Assembly: GCF_001598855.1 (NCBI RefSeq)
Contig: NZ_BCZS01000002.1
Coordinates: 310,001-374,000 of the forward strand
Reading direction: 5' to 3'
DNA: 64,000 nucleotides
DNA from: Pluralibacter gergoviae ATCC 33028 = NBRC 105706
Lineage (GTDB): Bacteria; Pseudomonadota; Gammaproteobacteria; Enterobacterales; Enterobacteriaceae
Shown: positions 1 through 9,078 of the stretch, one piece after another
Numbering within the stretch: the first letter of the stretch is position 1
How the letters are laid out: each line of letters starts with the position of its first letter
Made by a program: the position numbers and the translations under genes
Notes under the pieces: model-generated
Database searches by the model: none
What the model was told of the DNA's origin: nothing
What the model saw: the letters and a program-made list of their open reading frames with translations, nothing else

Positions 1-83
1 GGGACGTTCACTATTTTGAACGGTTTGCCTCATTCTGGTGCGCAAATGCACCAGGATGAGGCATCAGCAGAATATACGGTGCA

Positions 84-590
84 TCACTCCAGGCGGGAAA
101 TGGCCATTGCGGCCCGATCGATGATGGTGATGATTTTTTTTAGCTGTGCGTCGTCGATGGGGCGGTGGTTGATTCGCAGATCGAGTACGGCTTTAAAATT
201 CTCCAGCGCCCGCTTCATCTGCGGATCCTTGCGCAGCGCGTGGCCAACCTGCTTTGCCTGCAGGCGCTGGGCTATCAGGTCAAGCTGCGGGCGGTTCTCG
301 TCCAGCACCCGGCGCCCCTCTTCGCTGATGGCGATGCGCTTGCGCCCGCCCTCTCCAACGTCAATGGTCACCAGCGCCTGATCCTGCAGCAGTTCGAGCG
401 TCGGATAGATAACGCCGGGACTGGGGCTGTAGTGGCCGTGGGTCAGGCCCTCTATCTCTTTAATCAGCTCATAGCCGTGGCTGGCGCGACGGTTGAGAAG
501 CTCCAGCAGCACCAGCCGCAGCTCTCCGTGTCCAAAGAAGCGCTGGCGGCGGGAGCCGTGGCGGTCGGCGGTTACGTCATGCTGTTTCAT
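84..590 (-). CDS. yqjI: YqjI, PadR-family metal-responsive repressor with shortened N-terminus
   Basis: PadR-type winged-helix regulator of 168 residues. In E. coli, YqjI represses itself and yqjH and is inactivated by nickel. The diagnostic core is visible from about residue 15 (RRQRFFGHGELRLVLLELL) through the winged helix (HGYELIKEIEGL, SPSPGVIYPTLELL) to the C-terminal dimerisation helix ending AAMAISRLE. The E. coli protein carries a long His/Cys-rich metal-binding extension before this core. Here only MKQHDVTADRHGS precedes it, so that extension is largely missing. It is divergent from yqjH, with operator-like palindromes between them. Confidence 0.88.
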   Translation of the reverse strand: MKQHDVTADRHGSRRQRFFGHGELRLVLLELLNRRASHGYELIKEIEGLTHGHYSPSPGVIYPTLELLQDQALVTIDVGEGGRKRIAISEEGRRVLDENRPQLDLIAQRLQAKQVGHALRKDPQMKRALENFKAVLDLRINHRPIDDAQLKKIITIIDRAAMAISRLE

Positions 591-607
591 GGGAAAACTC
601 TCTTATA

Positions 608-619
608 TAGATATATCTA
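608..619. promoter_or_regulatory. Palindromic operator 1 (TAGATATATCTA), probable YqjI site
   Basis: Perfect 12-bp palindrome 18 bases upstream of the yqjI start codon. The identical sequence recurs at 779-790 before yqjH. Identical palindromes at both divergent promoters fit autorepression and yqjH repression by YqjI. The assignment to YqjI is inferred from context. Confidence 0.7.
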
Positions 620-748
620 ATCTATATCTAAAAGTGGAAGAGAGGCAAATAATTAAGAATTGAGTTTATAATTAGTTGATATTTAATCATTTATTGATAA
701 TGTCTGTCATTGCCTGCGCTATATCAAAAAAAACTTGCTTTCTGTACA

Positions 749-767
749 GATAGCAATCATTATCATT
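749..767. promoter_or_regulatory. Fur-box-like sequence upstream of yqjH
   Basis: GATAGCAATCATTATCATT resembles the Fur consensus GATAATGATAATCATTATC, especially in its CATTATCATT half. It lies about 45 bp before yqjH, a ferric-siderophore reductase gene that is known to be iron-controlled in E. coli. Confidence 0.6.
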
Positions 768-778
768 CTCATCAGTTT

Positions 779-790
779 TAGATATATCTA
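779..790. promoter_or_regulatory. Palindromic operator 2 (TAGATATATCTA), probable YqjI site
   Basis: Exact copy of the palindrome at 608-619, placed 21 bases before the yqjH ATG, where a bound repressor would block transcription or initiation. Confidence 0.7.
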
Positions 791-811
791 TTTATTGTGC
801 GAGGTCTTTCC

Positions 812-1585
812 ATGGCAACGAGTCAACAGCAAACAAAATATCCCCAGCGCGTGCGCAACGAACTGCGCTTTCGCGAACTTACCGTGCTGCGGGTGGAGCG
901 CGCGGGCAGCGGATTCCAGCGCATCGTACTGGGCGGCGAGGCGCTGGAAGGCTTTACCTCGCAGGGTTTTGACGATCACACCAAGCTATTCTTCCCGCAG
1001 CCGGGCGTGCGCTTCACGCCGCCGGAGGTCACGGACGAAGGTATTGTCTGGGCCGACGGCCCGCGCCCGGCCAGCCGCGACTATACGCCGCTGTTCGATG
1101 CCGCCCGCGGGGAGTTGACCTACGACTTCTTTATTCACGACGGCGGCGTGGCCAGCGACTGGGCGATGGGGGCAAAGGTCGGCGATACGCTGACCATCGC
1201 CGGGCCGCGCGGATCGCTGGTGGTGCCGGAAGATTACGCCTGGCAGCTGTACGTCTGCGATGAGTCCGGCATGCCGGCGCTGCGCCGCCGCCTTGAGGGG
1301 CTGCAGAAGCTGTCAGTTCGTCCTGAAGTGAAAGCGATCGTCACCGTTGCCGACGCGGCGTGTCAGGACTATCTCGCCGACTGCGGGTTTGCGATTACGT
1401 GGATAGTCGGCCACGATGAAGCGGCCATTGTCCGGGCGCTGGCGGCGGTTAGCGTACCGGCGGAGGATTACTTTATCTGGATGACCGGAGAGGGCAGCGT
1501 GGTGAAAAATGTGGTGGACGGTTTTGTCACCGACGCCATTAATCCGCATCTGGTTCGCTCCCAGGCCTACTGGCATCGTAAGTAG
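812..1585 (+). CDS. yqjH: YqjH-like NADPH-dependent ferric-siderophore reductase
   Basis: Siderophore-interacting (SIP/FAD_binding_9) flavoprotein of 257 residues. It reduces ferric siderophore complexes in the cytoplasm, releasing iron. The flavin-binding stretch PRPASRDYTP sits about one third along, followed by the NAD(P)-binding C-terminal domain. The ATG at 812 is preferred because GAGGT at 801-805 is a well-spaced ribosome site; an upstream GTG at 797 is in frame but has none. Divergent from yqjI, with two palindromes and a Fur-like box between, so control by both iron and YqjI is likely. Confidence 0.9.
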   Translation: MATSQQQTKYPQRVRNELRFRELTVLRVERAGSGFQRIVLGGEALEGFTSQGFDDHTKLFFPQPGVRFTPPEVTDEGIVWADGPRPASRDYTPLFDAARGELTYDFFIHDGGVASDWAMGAKVGDTLTIAGPRGSLVVPEDYAWQLYVCDESGMPALRRRLEGLQKLSVRPEVKAIVTVADAACQDYLADCGFAITWIVGHDEAAIVRALAAVSVPAEDYFIWMTGEGSVVKNVVDGFVTDAINPHLVRSQAYWHRK

Positions 1586-2062
1586 CGGACAGTTCGTGGG
1601 GGGCTCAGGGCCCCCCACGAATCGATCGCTTTGCTTAATTATGGCGATATTATTATTCACTTTTATTTATGTATTAAAGGCTGCCCGGCCACTTGCCTGC
1701 AAATAACCTCGCTATTAACAGGGAAAACCTGCCTCCTACAAATCATTACAAAACTCGATGCGAAATATAACTCTCAGGCTTTAATTTTTATTCAATGTAC
1801 GTTATCGTCAGCACTTACTTTTTTGATAATGAAATTAATACTGCAAAATAAGCTTGTGAATTATATGCTTATCATTGTGCCTTTCATTATTTGACAAGGT
1901 GAGGCTTGTTGACTATACCCACTCATTAATTTGGCATTCTCAAAAATAACCACTACCCTGATATGGCTATGATGGTAATGAGCTATGCTGTATTTAATGT
2001 TGCGGACCGAATTATGGGTCCAATTAACAAGTCCCATCTCTATTTCAACCAGAGGAAATAAA
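1586..2062. other. Intergenic region with hairpin, no convincing gene
   Basis: A strong hairpin at 1593-1621 (12-bp stem TTCGTGGGGGGC) follows yqjH and may end or stabilise its transcript; it has no U-run. The remaining roughly 440 bases are AT-rich. Short open frames here have no ribosome site and a hydrophobic low-complexity composition, so I call no gene. Confidence 0.5.
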
Positions 2063-2698
2063 ATGACTAAGCCTTATGTACGTCTTGATAAAGACAACGC
2101 CGCCGTACTGCTTGTTGACCATCAGTCTGGCCTGATCAACATTACCCGTGACTTCAACCCCGACCAGTTGAAAAACCGCGTTATCGGCCTCGGCCACCTG
2201 GCCAAGTTCTTCAATCTGCCGGTTGTACTGACCACCAGTTTCGAAAACGGCCCGAACGGTCCTATCGTGCCTGAACTGGTTGAGCTTTTCCCGGACGCGC
2301 CGTTCATCGCCCGCCCGGGTCAGATCAACGCCTGGGACAACGAAGACTTCGTCAAAGCCGTAAAGGCAACCGGCAAGAAACAGCTGATCATCGCCGGCGT
2401 CGTAACCGAAGTCTGCGTGGCGTTCCCGACCCTGTCCGCGCTGGCTGAAGGCTATGAAGTCTTTGTTATTGCTGACGCTTCCGCGACTTTCGATGAAATC
2501 TCCCGTCAGGCTGCGCTGGACAGAATGCAGGCCGCAGGCGCGCAGATCCTGACCTGGTTCGCCGCCGCTGGTGAGCTGCAGCGCGACTGGCGTAACGACA
2601 TGGAAGGCTTTGCCGGTATTCTGGGGCCGCACATCGCGCCATACTCCAACCTGATTCAGAGCTTCGTTCGCGCTCAGGAAGAAGCAAAGAAGAACTAA
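2063..2698 (+). CDS. ycaC: YcaC-type isochorismatase-family hydrolase
   Basis: Cysteine hydrolase of the isochorismatase superfamily, 211 residues, matching the length of E. coli YcaC, whose substrate is unknown. The family triad is visible: Asp in LLVDHQSG (near residue 20), Lys in the AVKATGKKQ region and the nucleophilic Cys in IIAGVVTEVCVAF (near residue 118). AGAGGA at 2051-2056 supports the ATG at 2063. It stands alone with its own terminator-like hairpin at 2712-2731. Confidence 0.85.
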   Translation: MTKPYVRLDKDNAAVLLVDHQSGLINITRDFNPDQLKNRVIGLGHLAKFFNLPVVLTTSFENGPNGPIVPELVELFPDAPFIARPGQINAWDNEDFVKAVKATGKKQLIIAGVVTEVCVAFPTLSALAEGYEVFVIADASATFDEISRQAALDRMQAAGAQILTWFAAAGELQRDWRNDMEGFAGILGPHIAPYSNLIQSFVRAQEEAKKN

Positions 2699-2711
2699 TT
2701 CCGCGCGATCC

Positions 2712-2734
2712 GGCAGGAAAGGATTCCTGCCTTT
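2712..2734 (+). terminator. Probable terminator after ycaC
   Basis: GGCAGGAA / TTCCTGCC 8-bp stem with an AGGA loop, followed by TTT, starting 14 bases after the ycaC stop. The rest of the gap to 3022 is AT-rich with no gene; it must hold the promoter of the downstream transporter. Confidence 0.6.
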
Positions 2735-3022
2735 ACGTAATATCCCCACACTTCATGCCTTTATTTCCCGCATTCTTTTAATAATTAAAATATCTCCGTA
2801 AAGTTCCGGCGTGACATTCTGCTGGCGGAAAATAATGACGTTCAAATTTTTACTGCGTCATTTAATAACAACATCAATAAATTTGAGAGTTCTGCGCCAA
2901 TATTTATCAGCGCTAGTTTTTTATGCTTATTTTTTGCACCTGCCTGCCTAATTAAAAATTTAAAACCGCGCGTTTCCCTCTAGCATGTTGGTTCTAATAA
3001 AAAAACGAAACAGGGGTTGGTA

Positions 3023-4441
3023 ATGAGTGAGTATGTGGCCGCCGGCAATGGCGCGGAGACCGTCCATCGGCCTTTTCAGCAACAGGATCTGGCGGCAAGA
3101 ATTGACGCCCTTCCGGCGTCGGCAGGGCTGTGGAAATTTATTATTCTGCTGTCGCTGGGCGGCTTTTTTGAACTGTACGATCTCTTTCAGACCGGCTATA
3201 TCAGCGGCGGGCTGGTGGCCGACGGTATTTTTCACCTCGGCGCCGCGGGCGTGTTCGGCGTTGCGGACCAGGCGGCGTTTGCCTCGGCGACCTTTCTGGG
3301 CCTGTTTGTCGGCGCCAGCCTGCTGAGCCCGTGGGCCGACAGGATCGGGCGGCGGGCGACCTTTATGTACGCTCTGCTCTGGTACGGGCTGTTTTCGCTG
3401 CTGATGGCCTTTCAGCACCAGGCCGAGTGGGTGATTTTCCTGCGCTTTATGGTCGGCATCGGCCTCGGCGTGGAGCTGGTGACAATTGATACCTATCTTT
3501 CCGAATGGGTGCCCGCGCACCTGCGCACCCGCGCCTTCGCCTTTGCTTTCTTTATCCAGTTTTTGTCGGTGCCGGCGGTGGCCCTGATGTCGTGGTGGCT
3601 GGTGCCGCAGACGATTTTTGGCCTCAGCGGCTGGCGCTACGTGGTGATTATTGGCGCCGTGGCGTCGCTTATCATCTGGGTAGTGCGCAAGGGGCTGCCC
3701 GAATCTCCCCGCTGGCTGCTGCAGCAGCGGCGCTTTCAGGAGACCCGGCAGGTGATGGCAGAGATGGAGCGGCGCTGCGGCGTCAGCGCCGCCGCCGATT
3801 TCCCGGCCAGCAGCGAGGCCGCCTCGCTTGAGCCGGTCCGCGGCCGCTTTAAAGATATCTGGTCTCCGCGCTACCGCGGGCGGACGATGATGCTGGTGGT
3901 GATGAACTTCTTTCAGGCCATCGGCTTTTTTGGCTTCGGTAACTGGCTGCCCGCGCTGCTGTCGGGCAAGGGGGCGTCGGTGACCCACAGCCTGCTGTAC
4001 GCCTTCTTTATTACCCTGGCCTATCCATTAGGCGCGCTTATCTGCAGCCGCTACGCCGACCGGATGGAAAACAAATGGCAGATCGTACTCTCCTGCCTGA
4101 CAACGGTGGTATTTGGCACGCTGTTCGCCATGCAGAGCAATCCCGCCTGGCTCATTCTGTGCGGCTTTTTCATCACCTGGTCTAACGCCTGGCTGACCTA
4201 CAGCTACCACTCCTATCAGTCGGAGGTGTTTCCGACCCACATCCGCGCCAGGGCGGTCGGCTTTTGCTACTCCTTCAGCCGCCTGTCGACGGTGTTCAGC
4301 AGCATCATCATTGGGCTTATCCTGCAGTACAGCGGCGCAAGCAGCGCCATCGCCTTTATCGTAGTGAGTATGCTTATCGTGATGCTGACCATCGGTATTT
4401 TCGGGCCGAAAACCCGCGGCGTGGATCTGGAGGATATCTAA
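3023..4441 (+). CDS. MFS transporter, metabolite:H+ symporter type
   Basis: Major facilitator protein of 472 residues with about 12 hydrophobic segments. The signature loop between helices 2 and 3 is DRIGRRATF (near residue 110), and GLPESPRWLL after helix 6 is typical of the sugar/aromatic-acid porter branch (YdjK, YaaU, NiaP relatives). The substrate cannot be read from sequence. The ATG at 3023 is preferred to an in-frame TTG at 3017. The next gene is convergent and starts 4 bases after its stop, so the transporter is a single-gene unit. Confidence 0.8.
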   Translation: MSEYVAAGNGAETVHRPFQQQDLAARIDALPASAGLWKFIILLSLGGFFELYDLFQTGYISGGLVADGIFHLGAAGVFGVADQAAFASATFLGLFVGASLLSPWADRIGRRATFMYALLWYGLFSLLMAFQHQAEWVIFLRFMVGIGLGVELVTIDTYLSEWVPAHLRTRAFAFAFFIQFLSVPAVALMSWWLVPQTIFGLSGWRYVVIIGAVASLIIWVVRKGLPESPRWLLQQRRFQETRQVMAEMERRCGVSAAADFPASSEAASLEPVRGRFKDIWSPRYRGRTMMLVVMNFFQAIGFFGFGNWLPALLSGKGASVTHSLLYAFFITLAYPLGALICSRYADRMENKWQIVLSCLTTVVFGTLFAMQSNPAWLILCGFFITWSNAWLTYSYHSYQSEVFPTHIRARAVGFCYSFSRLSTVFSSIIIGLILQYSGASSAIAFIVVSMLIVMLTIGIFGPKTRGVDLEDI

Positions 4442-4444
4442 CGG

Positions 4445-4900
4445 TCAGTCAGCCTGCGGCCGCAGCAGCGTGCCGCCGCAGGCGCGGACCAGCGCGTCGA
4501 CCGCCTGAGGGGTCTCCTCGTCGACGTCGACAATCACCAGCGCGCTGCCGGTCCCAACGTTTGCCAGCAGCGACTGGATAACGCCGCCGTCGAGGGCGCC
4601 GTCAAAGGCATCGCGAAACGCGCCCAGCAGCGCGCCGAGCGAAGCGCCGGTAAACGCCCCCGCCGGGCCCGCCAGCAGGCCGATAAGGCCGCCGATAGCC
4701 GCGCTGCTGACGGTGCCCAGCAGCGGCCTGTCTTTCTCTTTCAGAACCTCAAGCGCGCCGCTGGCATTTTTATACAGCGCCGCCCCGGCGTGGATCACGA
4801 AGGGGCTGTCGGCGTCTCTCGATAGCGCCTTTAGCGCCTGGCTCACATCGTAGGCCTGATTCTTATCCGACAACATGGCAACGAGTATCTTACGACTCAT
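4445..4900 (-). CDS. DUF1269 family protein
   Basis: Protein of 151 residues. An N-terminal alpha/beta part (MSRKILVAMLSDKNQAYDVSQAL) is followed near residues 75-105 by a glycine/alanine-rich hydrophobic hairpin (AAIGGLIGLLAGPAGAFTG) and a C-terminal ferredoxin-like part (ALVIVDVDEETPQAVDALV). This arrangement is characteristic of DUF1269, whose function is unknown. The ATG at 4900 is chosen because the residues upstream of it do not resemble the family. It is downstream of, and co-oriented with, the AraC regulator. Confidence 0.7.
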   Translation of the reverse strand: MSRKILVAMLSDKNQAYDVSQALKALSRDADSPFVIHAGAALYKNASGALEVLKEKDRPLLGTVSSAAIGGLIGLLAGPAGAFTGASLGALLGAFRDAFDGALDGGVIQSLLANVGTGSALVIVDVDEETPQAVDALVRACGGTLLRPQAD

Positions 4901-4934
4901 GAGTTTAACCCTTTGATATGCCTGTCGTTCAGCG

Positions 4935-5795
4935 TCAGACAGGCGCATACGCTTTCCGATATTGTAGCGGGGTTTTGCCCATATTTTTGCGAAAGCAGGT
5001 AATAAACCAGGCATATTCAGGGAAACCGACCCGTTCTGCGATCTCCCGCACGGAGAGCGGCGTATGCAGCAGCAGATCGCAGGCCTGGCGAATGCGCCGC
5101 ATCATCAGGTACTCCTGAATGGTGCCGCCGGTTTCGCTGTGAAAGCGCCGGGAGGTGTGGCCCCGCGAACAGCCCATCTCGCGGGCGATCTCCTCCAGCG
5201 AGCAGCGTTCGTGAAAGTGGCTCTCGATCCAGCGGATGACCGAGGCCGAAAAGGTGTTGTGCCCCCGGACGACCTCCTGGTGGGGCAGCAGGCTGAGCAG
5301 CTGCATGATCAGAAACGCGCTGTCGCTGATGCTGAAGGAATCGCTTTTGCTCAGCGTTTCAAAGCGCGCGAGCAGCGCCTCGATCATCGGCTGCTCCGCC
5401 TCAACGTCGAAGACCCGCGCCCTCTCGCCGTGGCCGCACAGATGGTGCAGCAGCATCTGCTGGCGCGGAAAATCGCGCAGGTACTGTTCGATAACGAGCC
5501 GGTCAAAGTGCAGGGTCGTGCGGTGGTAGAGGTTGTGCTCATCCTGCTCGACAAACACTTTGTGGATTTTACCCGGCGGAAAAATAAACACCCGACCGGG
5601 CTTGACGGTGTACTGCTGATTCTCCATCAGCGCCACGCCGACTCCCTGAGAAATAGAGAGGATCTCCACGCACTGGTGCCAGTGGTAGTAGTTGGCCGGC
5701 ATGTTTTTCATGCGGTTGAAATAGATCGACTTGTCGTTGAGGCTGATTTTTTCCAGGTAGCTGCCGTCGGCCGCCTGAGGGCTTCGGTTGCTCAT
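4935..5795 (-). CDS. AraC-family transcriptional regulator of the uronate oligosaccharide operon
   Basis: 286 residues. The N-terminal cupin effector domain contains HWHQCVEILSISQG (near residue 40) and the PGRVFIFPPGKIHKV turn. The C-terminal double helix-turn-helix is RCSLEEIAREMGCSRGHTSRRFH, then LSVREIAERVGFPEYAWFITCFRKNMGKTPLQYR. It is divergent from the DUF2264/transporter/GH88 operon with a 166-bp gap, so it probably activates that operon in response to an unsaturated uronide. The effector is inferred from neighbours. Confidence 0.85.
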   Translation of the reverse strand: MSNRSPQAADGSYLEKISLNDKSIYFNRMKNMPANYYHWHQCVEILSISQGVGVALMENQQYTVKPGRVFIFPPGKIHKVFVEQDEHNLYHRTTLHFDRLVIEQYLRDFPRQQMLLHHLCGHGERARVFDVEAEQPMIEALLARFETLSKSDSFSISDSAFLIMQLLSLLPHQEVVRGHNTFSASVIRWIESHFHERCSLEEIAREMGCSRGHTSRRFHSETGGTIQEYLMMRRIRQACDLLLHTPLSVREIAERVGFPEYAWFITCFRKNMGKTPLQYRKAYAPV

Positions 5796-5961
5796 GAACG
5801 GACCCGCAAGGTTAACAAACTTAAATTTTTATCACCGGAGTGAAACTTTAACGCCAGATCGGCCTGAAATGTTGTTCATCATCGCGTGGTTAGTTTAGAA
5901 ATACGACGATTGTCACATTTACGTTACCGATGGACTCCCTATCATATATCCGCAACAAGGA

Positions 5962-7761
5962 ATGAAACGGGGTTTCAAAATGCGGACAAGAGAAGAGTAT
6001 TGCCAGATTGCCGAACGGTGGTTAACCGACGCGCTGCCCTGGCTCACCCGGGGAAACACGCGGCTTAACGCCGGTGAAACGGCGGCGACCTACCCGGCCG
6101 ACGTCGCGGGTATGGAGGGCTTTATACGCCTGCTGTGGATCCTGGTACCGCTGCTCGGCGGCGGCGAGGCCGGGCAACTGCGCGATACCTTCGTTGACGG
6201 CATTCGCCGCGGTACCGATCCCCACTCTCCGGACTACTGGGGCGATCTGGCGGATAACGATCAGCGCCTGGTTGAGATGGCGGCCTTCGGCATCGCGCTG
6301 TCCATGCCCGGTGCCGGCCTGTGGTCCGCGCTCAGCGCGGATGAGCAGCAAAATCTGCAGCGCTGGCTCAATCAGAGCACCGACGTCAGCATGCCGGACA
6401 ACAACTGGCACTTCTTTCCGGTGCTGGTGCAGGTCGGCCTCAAGTGCGCGGGCTGCCGTTACGACATGGCGGTGATTGACCATCACCTTAACGCCCTTGA
6501 ATCTTTCTGGCTGGGCAACGGCTGGTACTGCGACGGCCACGGTAAGCCGCGCGACTACTACATCTCCAGCGCCTTTCATTTCTACAGCCTGCTCTACGCC
6601 CACTTTATGCAGGACATCGATCCGGCGCGGGCGCTCTGCTACCGCCAGCGTGCCCGCCAGTTTGCCCAGGATTACGTGCACTACTTTACCGCCGGGGGCA
6701 GCGCCGTGCCTTTTGGCCGCAGCCTGATCTACCGTTTCGTGCAGGTGGCGTTCTGGAGCGCCGCCGCCTTTACCGGGCTGGACGTCTTCCCCATGCCGGT
6801 GCTCAAGGGGCTGATCCTGCGTCATCTCGACTGGTGGCTTGAGCAGCCCTTTATCAGCCGCGACGGCCTGTTCAGCCTCGGCTACACCTATCCGAATCTG
6901 GTGATGACCGAAGACTACAACGCGCCGGGATCGCCCTACTGGGCCGGTAAGGCGCTGCTGATCCTTGCCCTGCCTGCGGAAAGCGAGTTCTGGCAGTGCG
7001 AGGCGGCGGCGCTGCCTGCGCTGGAGACCGTCCATCCGGTCCCCGAAGCGGGGCAGATCATCGTTCACGCCGAGGAAAATCGCCACGTCTGGATGGTGAT
7101 GTCCGGGCAGTATGACCGGAATAACTTCGTTAATTTTGACGCCAAGTACTGCAAATTCGCCTACTCAAGCCATTTCGGCTTTACCGTCGAACGCGGTCTC
7201 TACGGCCTGAACCACGTCGCCTGCGATTCAACGCTGATGTTCAGCGAACAGGACGGCTACTGGCGCGGACGCCGCGACTGCGAGTCGGTGACGATGAGCG
7301 GTAGCGCGATCCGCAGCGTCTGGCGTCCCTGGAAAGACGTTGTGGTCACCACGTGGCTGATTGCCCACGAGCAGGGCCACGTGCGTATTCATCGGGTTGA
7401 AACCCCGCGTCCGCTTGATTGTACAGAAGGAGGATTCGCCGTTAACCGCCACCATAGTCTGAGCGTACATCAGACGGCGCACGGCATTACGCTAAATACT
7501 ACCTCCGGCAGCTGCCAGATAGCCGACCTGCTGGCCGACCGCCAGCCGCTCAGCGTCACGACGCCGCCGAACAGCAATATTTTGTATGCAGCACCGGGGG
7601 AGATCCCCTGTCTGAGCACCACGCTTCAACCGGGAACGCACTGGCTGGGCTGTTTGGTCCGCGCCGTGCTATCGCCTGCGTTGCCGCCTTCACCAGGGGT
7701 GTCATTCGATAGCGTAAACCAGGTGCTCACCCTTGATGAGAAAACCCTACAGATAAAATAA
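5962..7761 (+). CDS. DUF2264 family protein of oligosaccharide catabolism
   Basis: Cytoplasmic protein of 599 residues without a signal peptide. The N-terminal two thirds look like an (alpha/alpha) toroid rich in Trp/Tyr/His (PDNNWHFFPVLVQVGLK, DGHGKPRDYYISSAFHFYSL), with a beta-rich C-terminal part, as in DUF2264 proteins that accompany polysaccharide lyase and GH88 genes. An in-frame ATG at 5980 with CGGGG upstream is an alternative start. It is the first gene of a three-gene operon whose other members import and cleave unsaturated uronides, which suggests a glycosidase or lyase role. That role is inference. Confidence 0.7.
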   Translation: MKRGFKMRTREEYCQIAERWLTDALPWLTRGNTRLNAGETAATYPADVAGMEGFIRLLWILVPLLGGGEAGQLRDTFVDGIRRGTDPHSPDYWGDLADNDQRLVEMAAFGIALSMPGAGLWSALSADEQQNLQRWLNQSTDVSMPDNNWHFFPVLVQVGLKCAGCRYDMAVIDHHLNALESFWLGNGWYCDGHGKPRDYYISSAFHFYSLLYAHFMQDIDPARALCYRQRARQFAQDYVHYFTAGGSAVPFGRSLIYRFVQVAFWSAAAFTGLDVFPMPVLKGLILRHLDWWLEQPFISRDGLFSLGYTYPNLVMTEDYNAPGSPYWAGKALLILALPAESEFWQCEAAALPALETVHPVPEAGQIIVHAEENRHVWMVMSGQYDRNNFVNFDAKYCKFAYSSHFGFTVERGLYGLNHVACDSTLMFSEQDGYWRGRRDCESVTMSGSAIRSVWRPWKDVVVTTWLIAHEQGHVRIHRVETPRPLDCTEGGFAVNRHHSLSVHQTAHGITLNTTSGSCQIADLLADRQPLSVTTPPNSNILYAAPGEIPCLSTTLQPGTHWLGCLVRAVLSPALPPSPGVSFDSVNQVLTLDEKTLQIK

Positions 7762-7792
7762 GTGACGCACCCGCGTGCGCGTGGAGATAACA

Positions 7793-9058
7793 ATGATAAA
7801 CCCCGTACAGTCGACCCGGTCGGCCTACATTAAACTCAGCTTATTTGTTTTCCTCTTTACCTTTACCTGGGCCGCAAGCTTCGGTCTGTACGCTATCTGG
7901 CTTGGCGATAAGGCGGGCCTCAACGGCGTGGAGATCGGGACCGTCTTTGCCGTTAACGGCGTTTTCGCGGTGCTGATTAAGCCGGTCTACGGCTACATCA
8001 TGGATAAAATAGGCATGAAGAAGCACCTGCTCTATTTTGTCTGCCTGGTCTCGGCCCTGATGGCGCCGTTCTATATCTGGGTCTATTTACCGCTGCTTGA
8101 GGCCCACTTCGTCACCGGGATGATCGTCGGCGCGCTGTTCTTCAGCCTCGGCTGGTATGCCGGCGTGGCGGCGGAAGAGTCCTATACCGACCGCTTCAGC
8201 CGCCTGTACGATATGGAGTTTGGCCGCATCCGCATGTGGGCGGCGCTGGGCTGGGCGACGGCCTCCTCGTTCTCCGGCTACCTCTACAACATCTCGCCGG
8301 AGATTAACTTCACCATCAGCTCTGTGGCCGCCCTGTGCATGTTCTGCGTGCTGCTGACCCTGAAGGTCGATCAGTTCGGTAAAGAGGAAAATAACGTCCT
8401 GTCGAAAGAGAAGATTGTTATCGGCGACGTGTTTGCCCTGTTCCGCAACCGCAAGTTCTGGACCTTTGCCCTCTACATCGCCGGCGTGGCGTGGATGATG
8501 TTTATCGCCGAGCAGCAGTTCTCCCGCTACTTCGTCACCTTCTTCAGCAGCAAAGAGGAGGGCAACGCCATGTTCGGCTACATGAGCACCGTGCAGTCCG
8601 CGACCGAGTTCTTCGGCATGATGCTGGTGCCCGCCGTCGTTAACCGCATCGGCGCCAAGCAGGGGATGATCCTCACCGGGCTGGTCATCAGCCTGCGGCT
8701 TATCGTCTCCGGCCTGACGACCGATCCGCTGATCATCTGCCTGGTCAAGCCGCTGTACGGCATTGAAATTGCCCTGATTCTGGTCTCGGTATTCAAGTAC
8801 ATCGCCGAGCACTTCGACAAGCGCGTTAACGCCACTATGTATCTGCTGGGCTACCAGGCGATGGTTTACGTGGGCTCCGTGGTGATTGCGCCGCCGGCGG
8901 GCTACGGCTACCAGACCATCGGCTTTGAGCACACCTATCTGATTATGGGCCTGATCGCGCTGTTATTTACCGGTATCTCGACGATGACCCTGTCGGCCTG
9001 TACCCAACACAGGCAGCCGCCGGTAGTGCCCCGCCGCGAGCAGAAAGCCGTTCACTAA
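7793..9058 (+). CDS. Oligosaccharide:H+ symporter, LacY-like MFS family
   Basis: MFS permease of 421 residues with 12 predicted helices. The start (SAYIKLSLFVFLFTFTWAA) and the loop MDKIGMKKHLL resemble the LacY/RafB/melibiose oligosaccharide symporter family. The ATG at 7793 follows GTGGAG; the upstream in-frame candidate at 7775 lacks a ribosome site. It lies 31 bases after the DUF2264 gene and 20 before the GH88 gene. Its likely cargo is the unsaturated disaccharide cleaved by GH88, though identity beyond that is not visible. Confidence 0.8.
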   Translation: MINPVQSTRSAYIKLSLFVFLFTFTWAASFGLYAIWLGDKAGLNGVEIGTVFAVNGVFAVLIKPVYGYIMDKIGMKKHLLYFVCLVSALMAPFYIWVYLPLLEAHFVTGMIVGALFFSLGWYAGVAAEESYTDRFSRLYDMEFGRIRMWAALGWATASSFSGYLYNISPEINFTISSVAALCMFCVLLTLKVDQFGKEENNVLSKEKIVIGDVFALFRNRKFWTFALYIAGVAWMMFIAEQQFSRYFVTFFSSKEEGNAMFGYMSTVQSATEFFGMMLVPAVVNRIGAKQGMILTGLVISLRLIVSGLTTDPLIICLVKPLYGIEIALILVSVFKYIAEHFDKRVNATMYLLGYQAMVYVGSVVIAPPAGYGYQTIGFEHTYLIMGLIALLFTGISTMTLSACTQHRQPPVVPRREQKAVH

Positions 9059-9078
9059 AGCAAAGAAGTGAGAAACTG

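Noticed and set aside
1631..1894. Small hydrophobic open frame after yqjH
   Set aside because: No ribosome site, begins next to a hairpin, AT-rich low-complexity translation.
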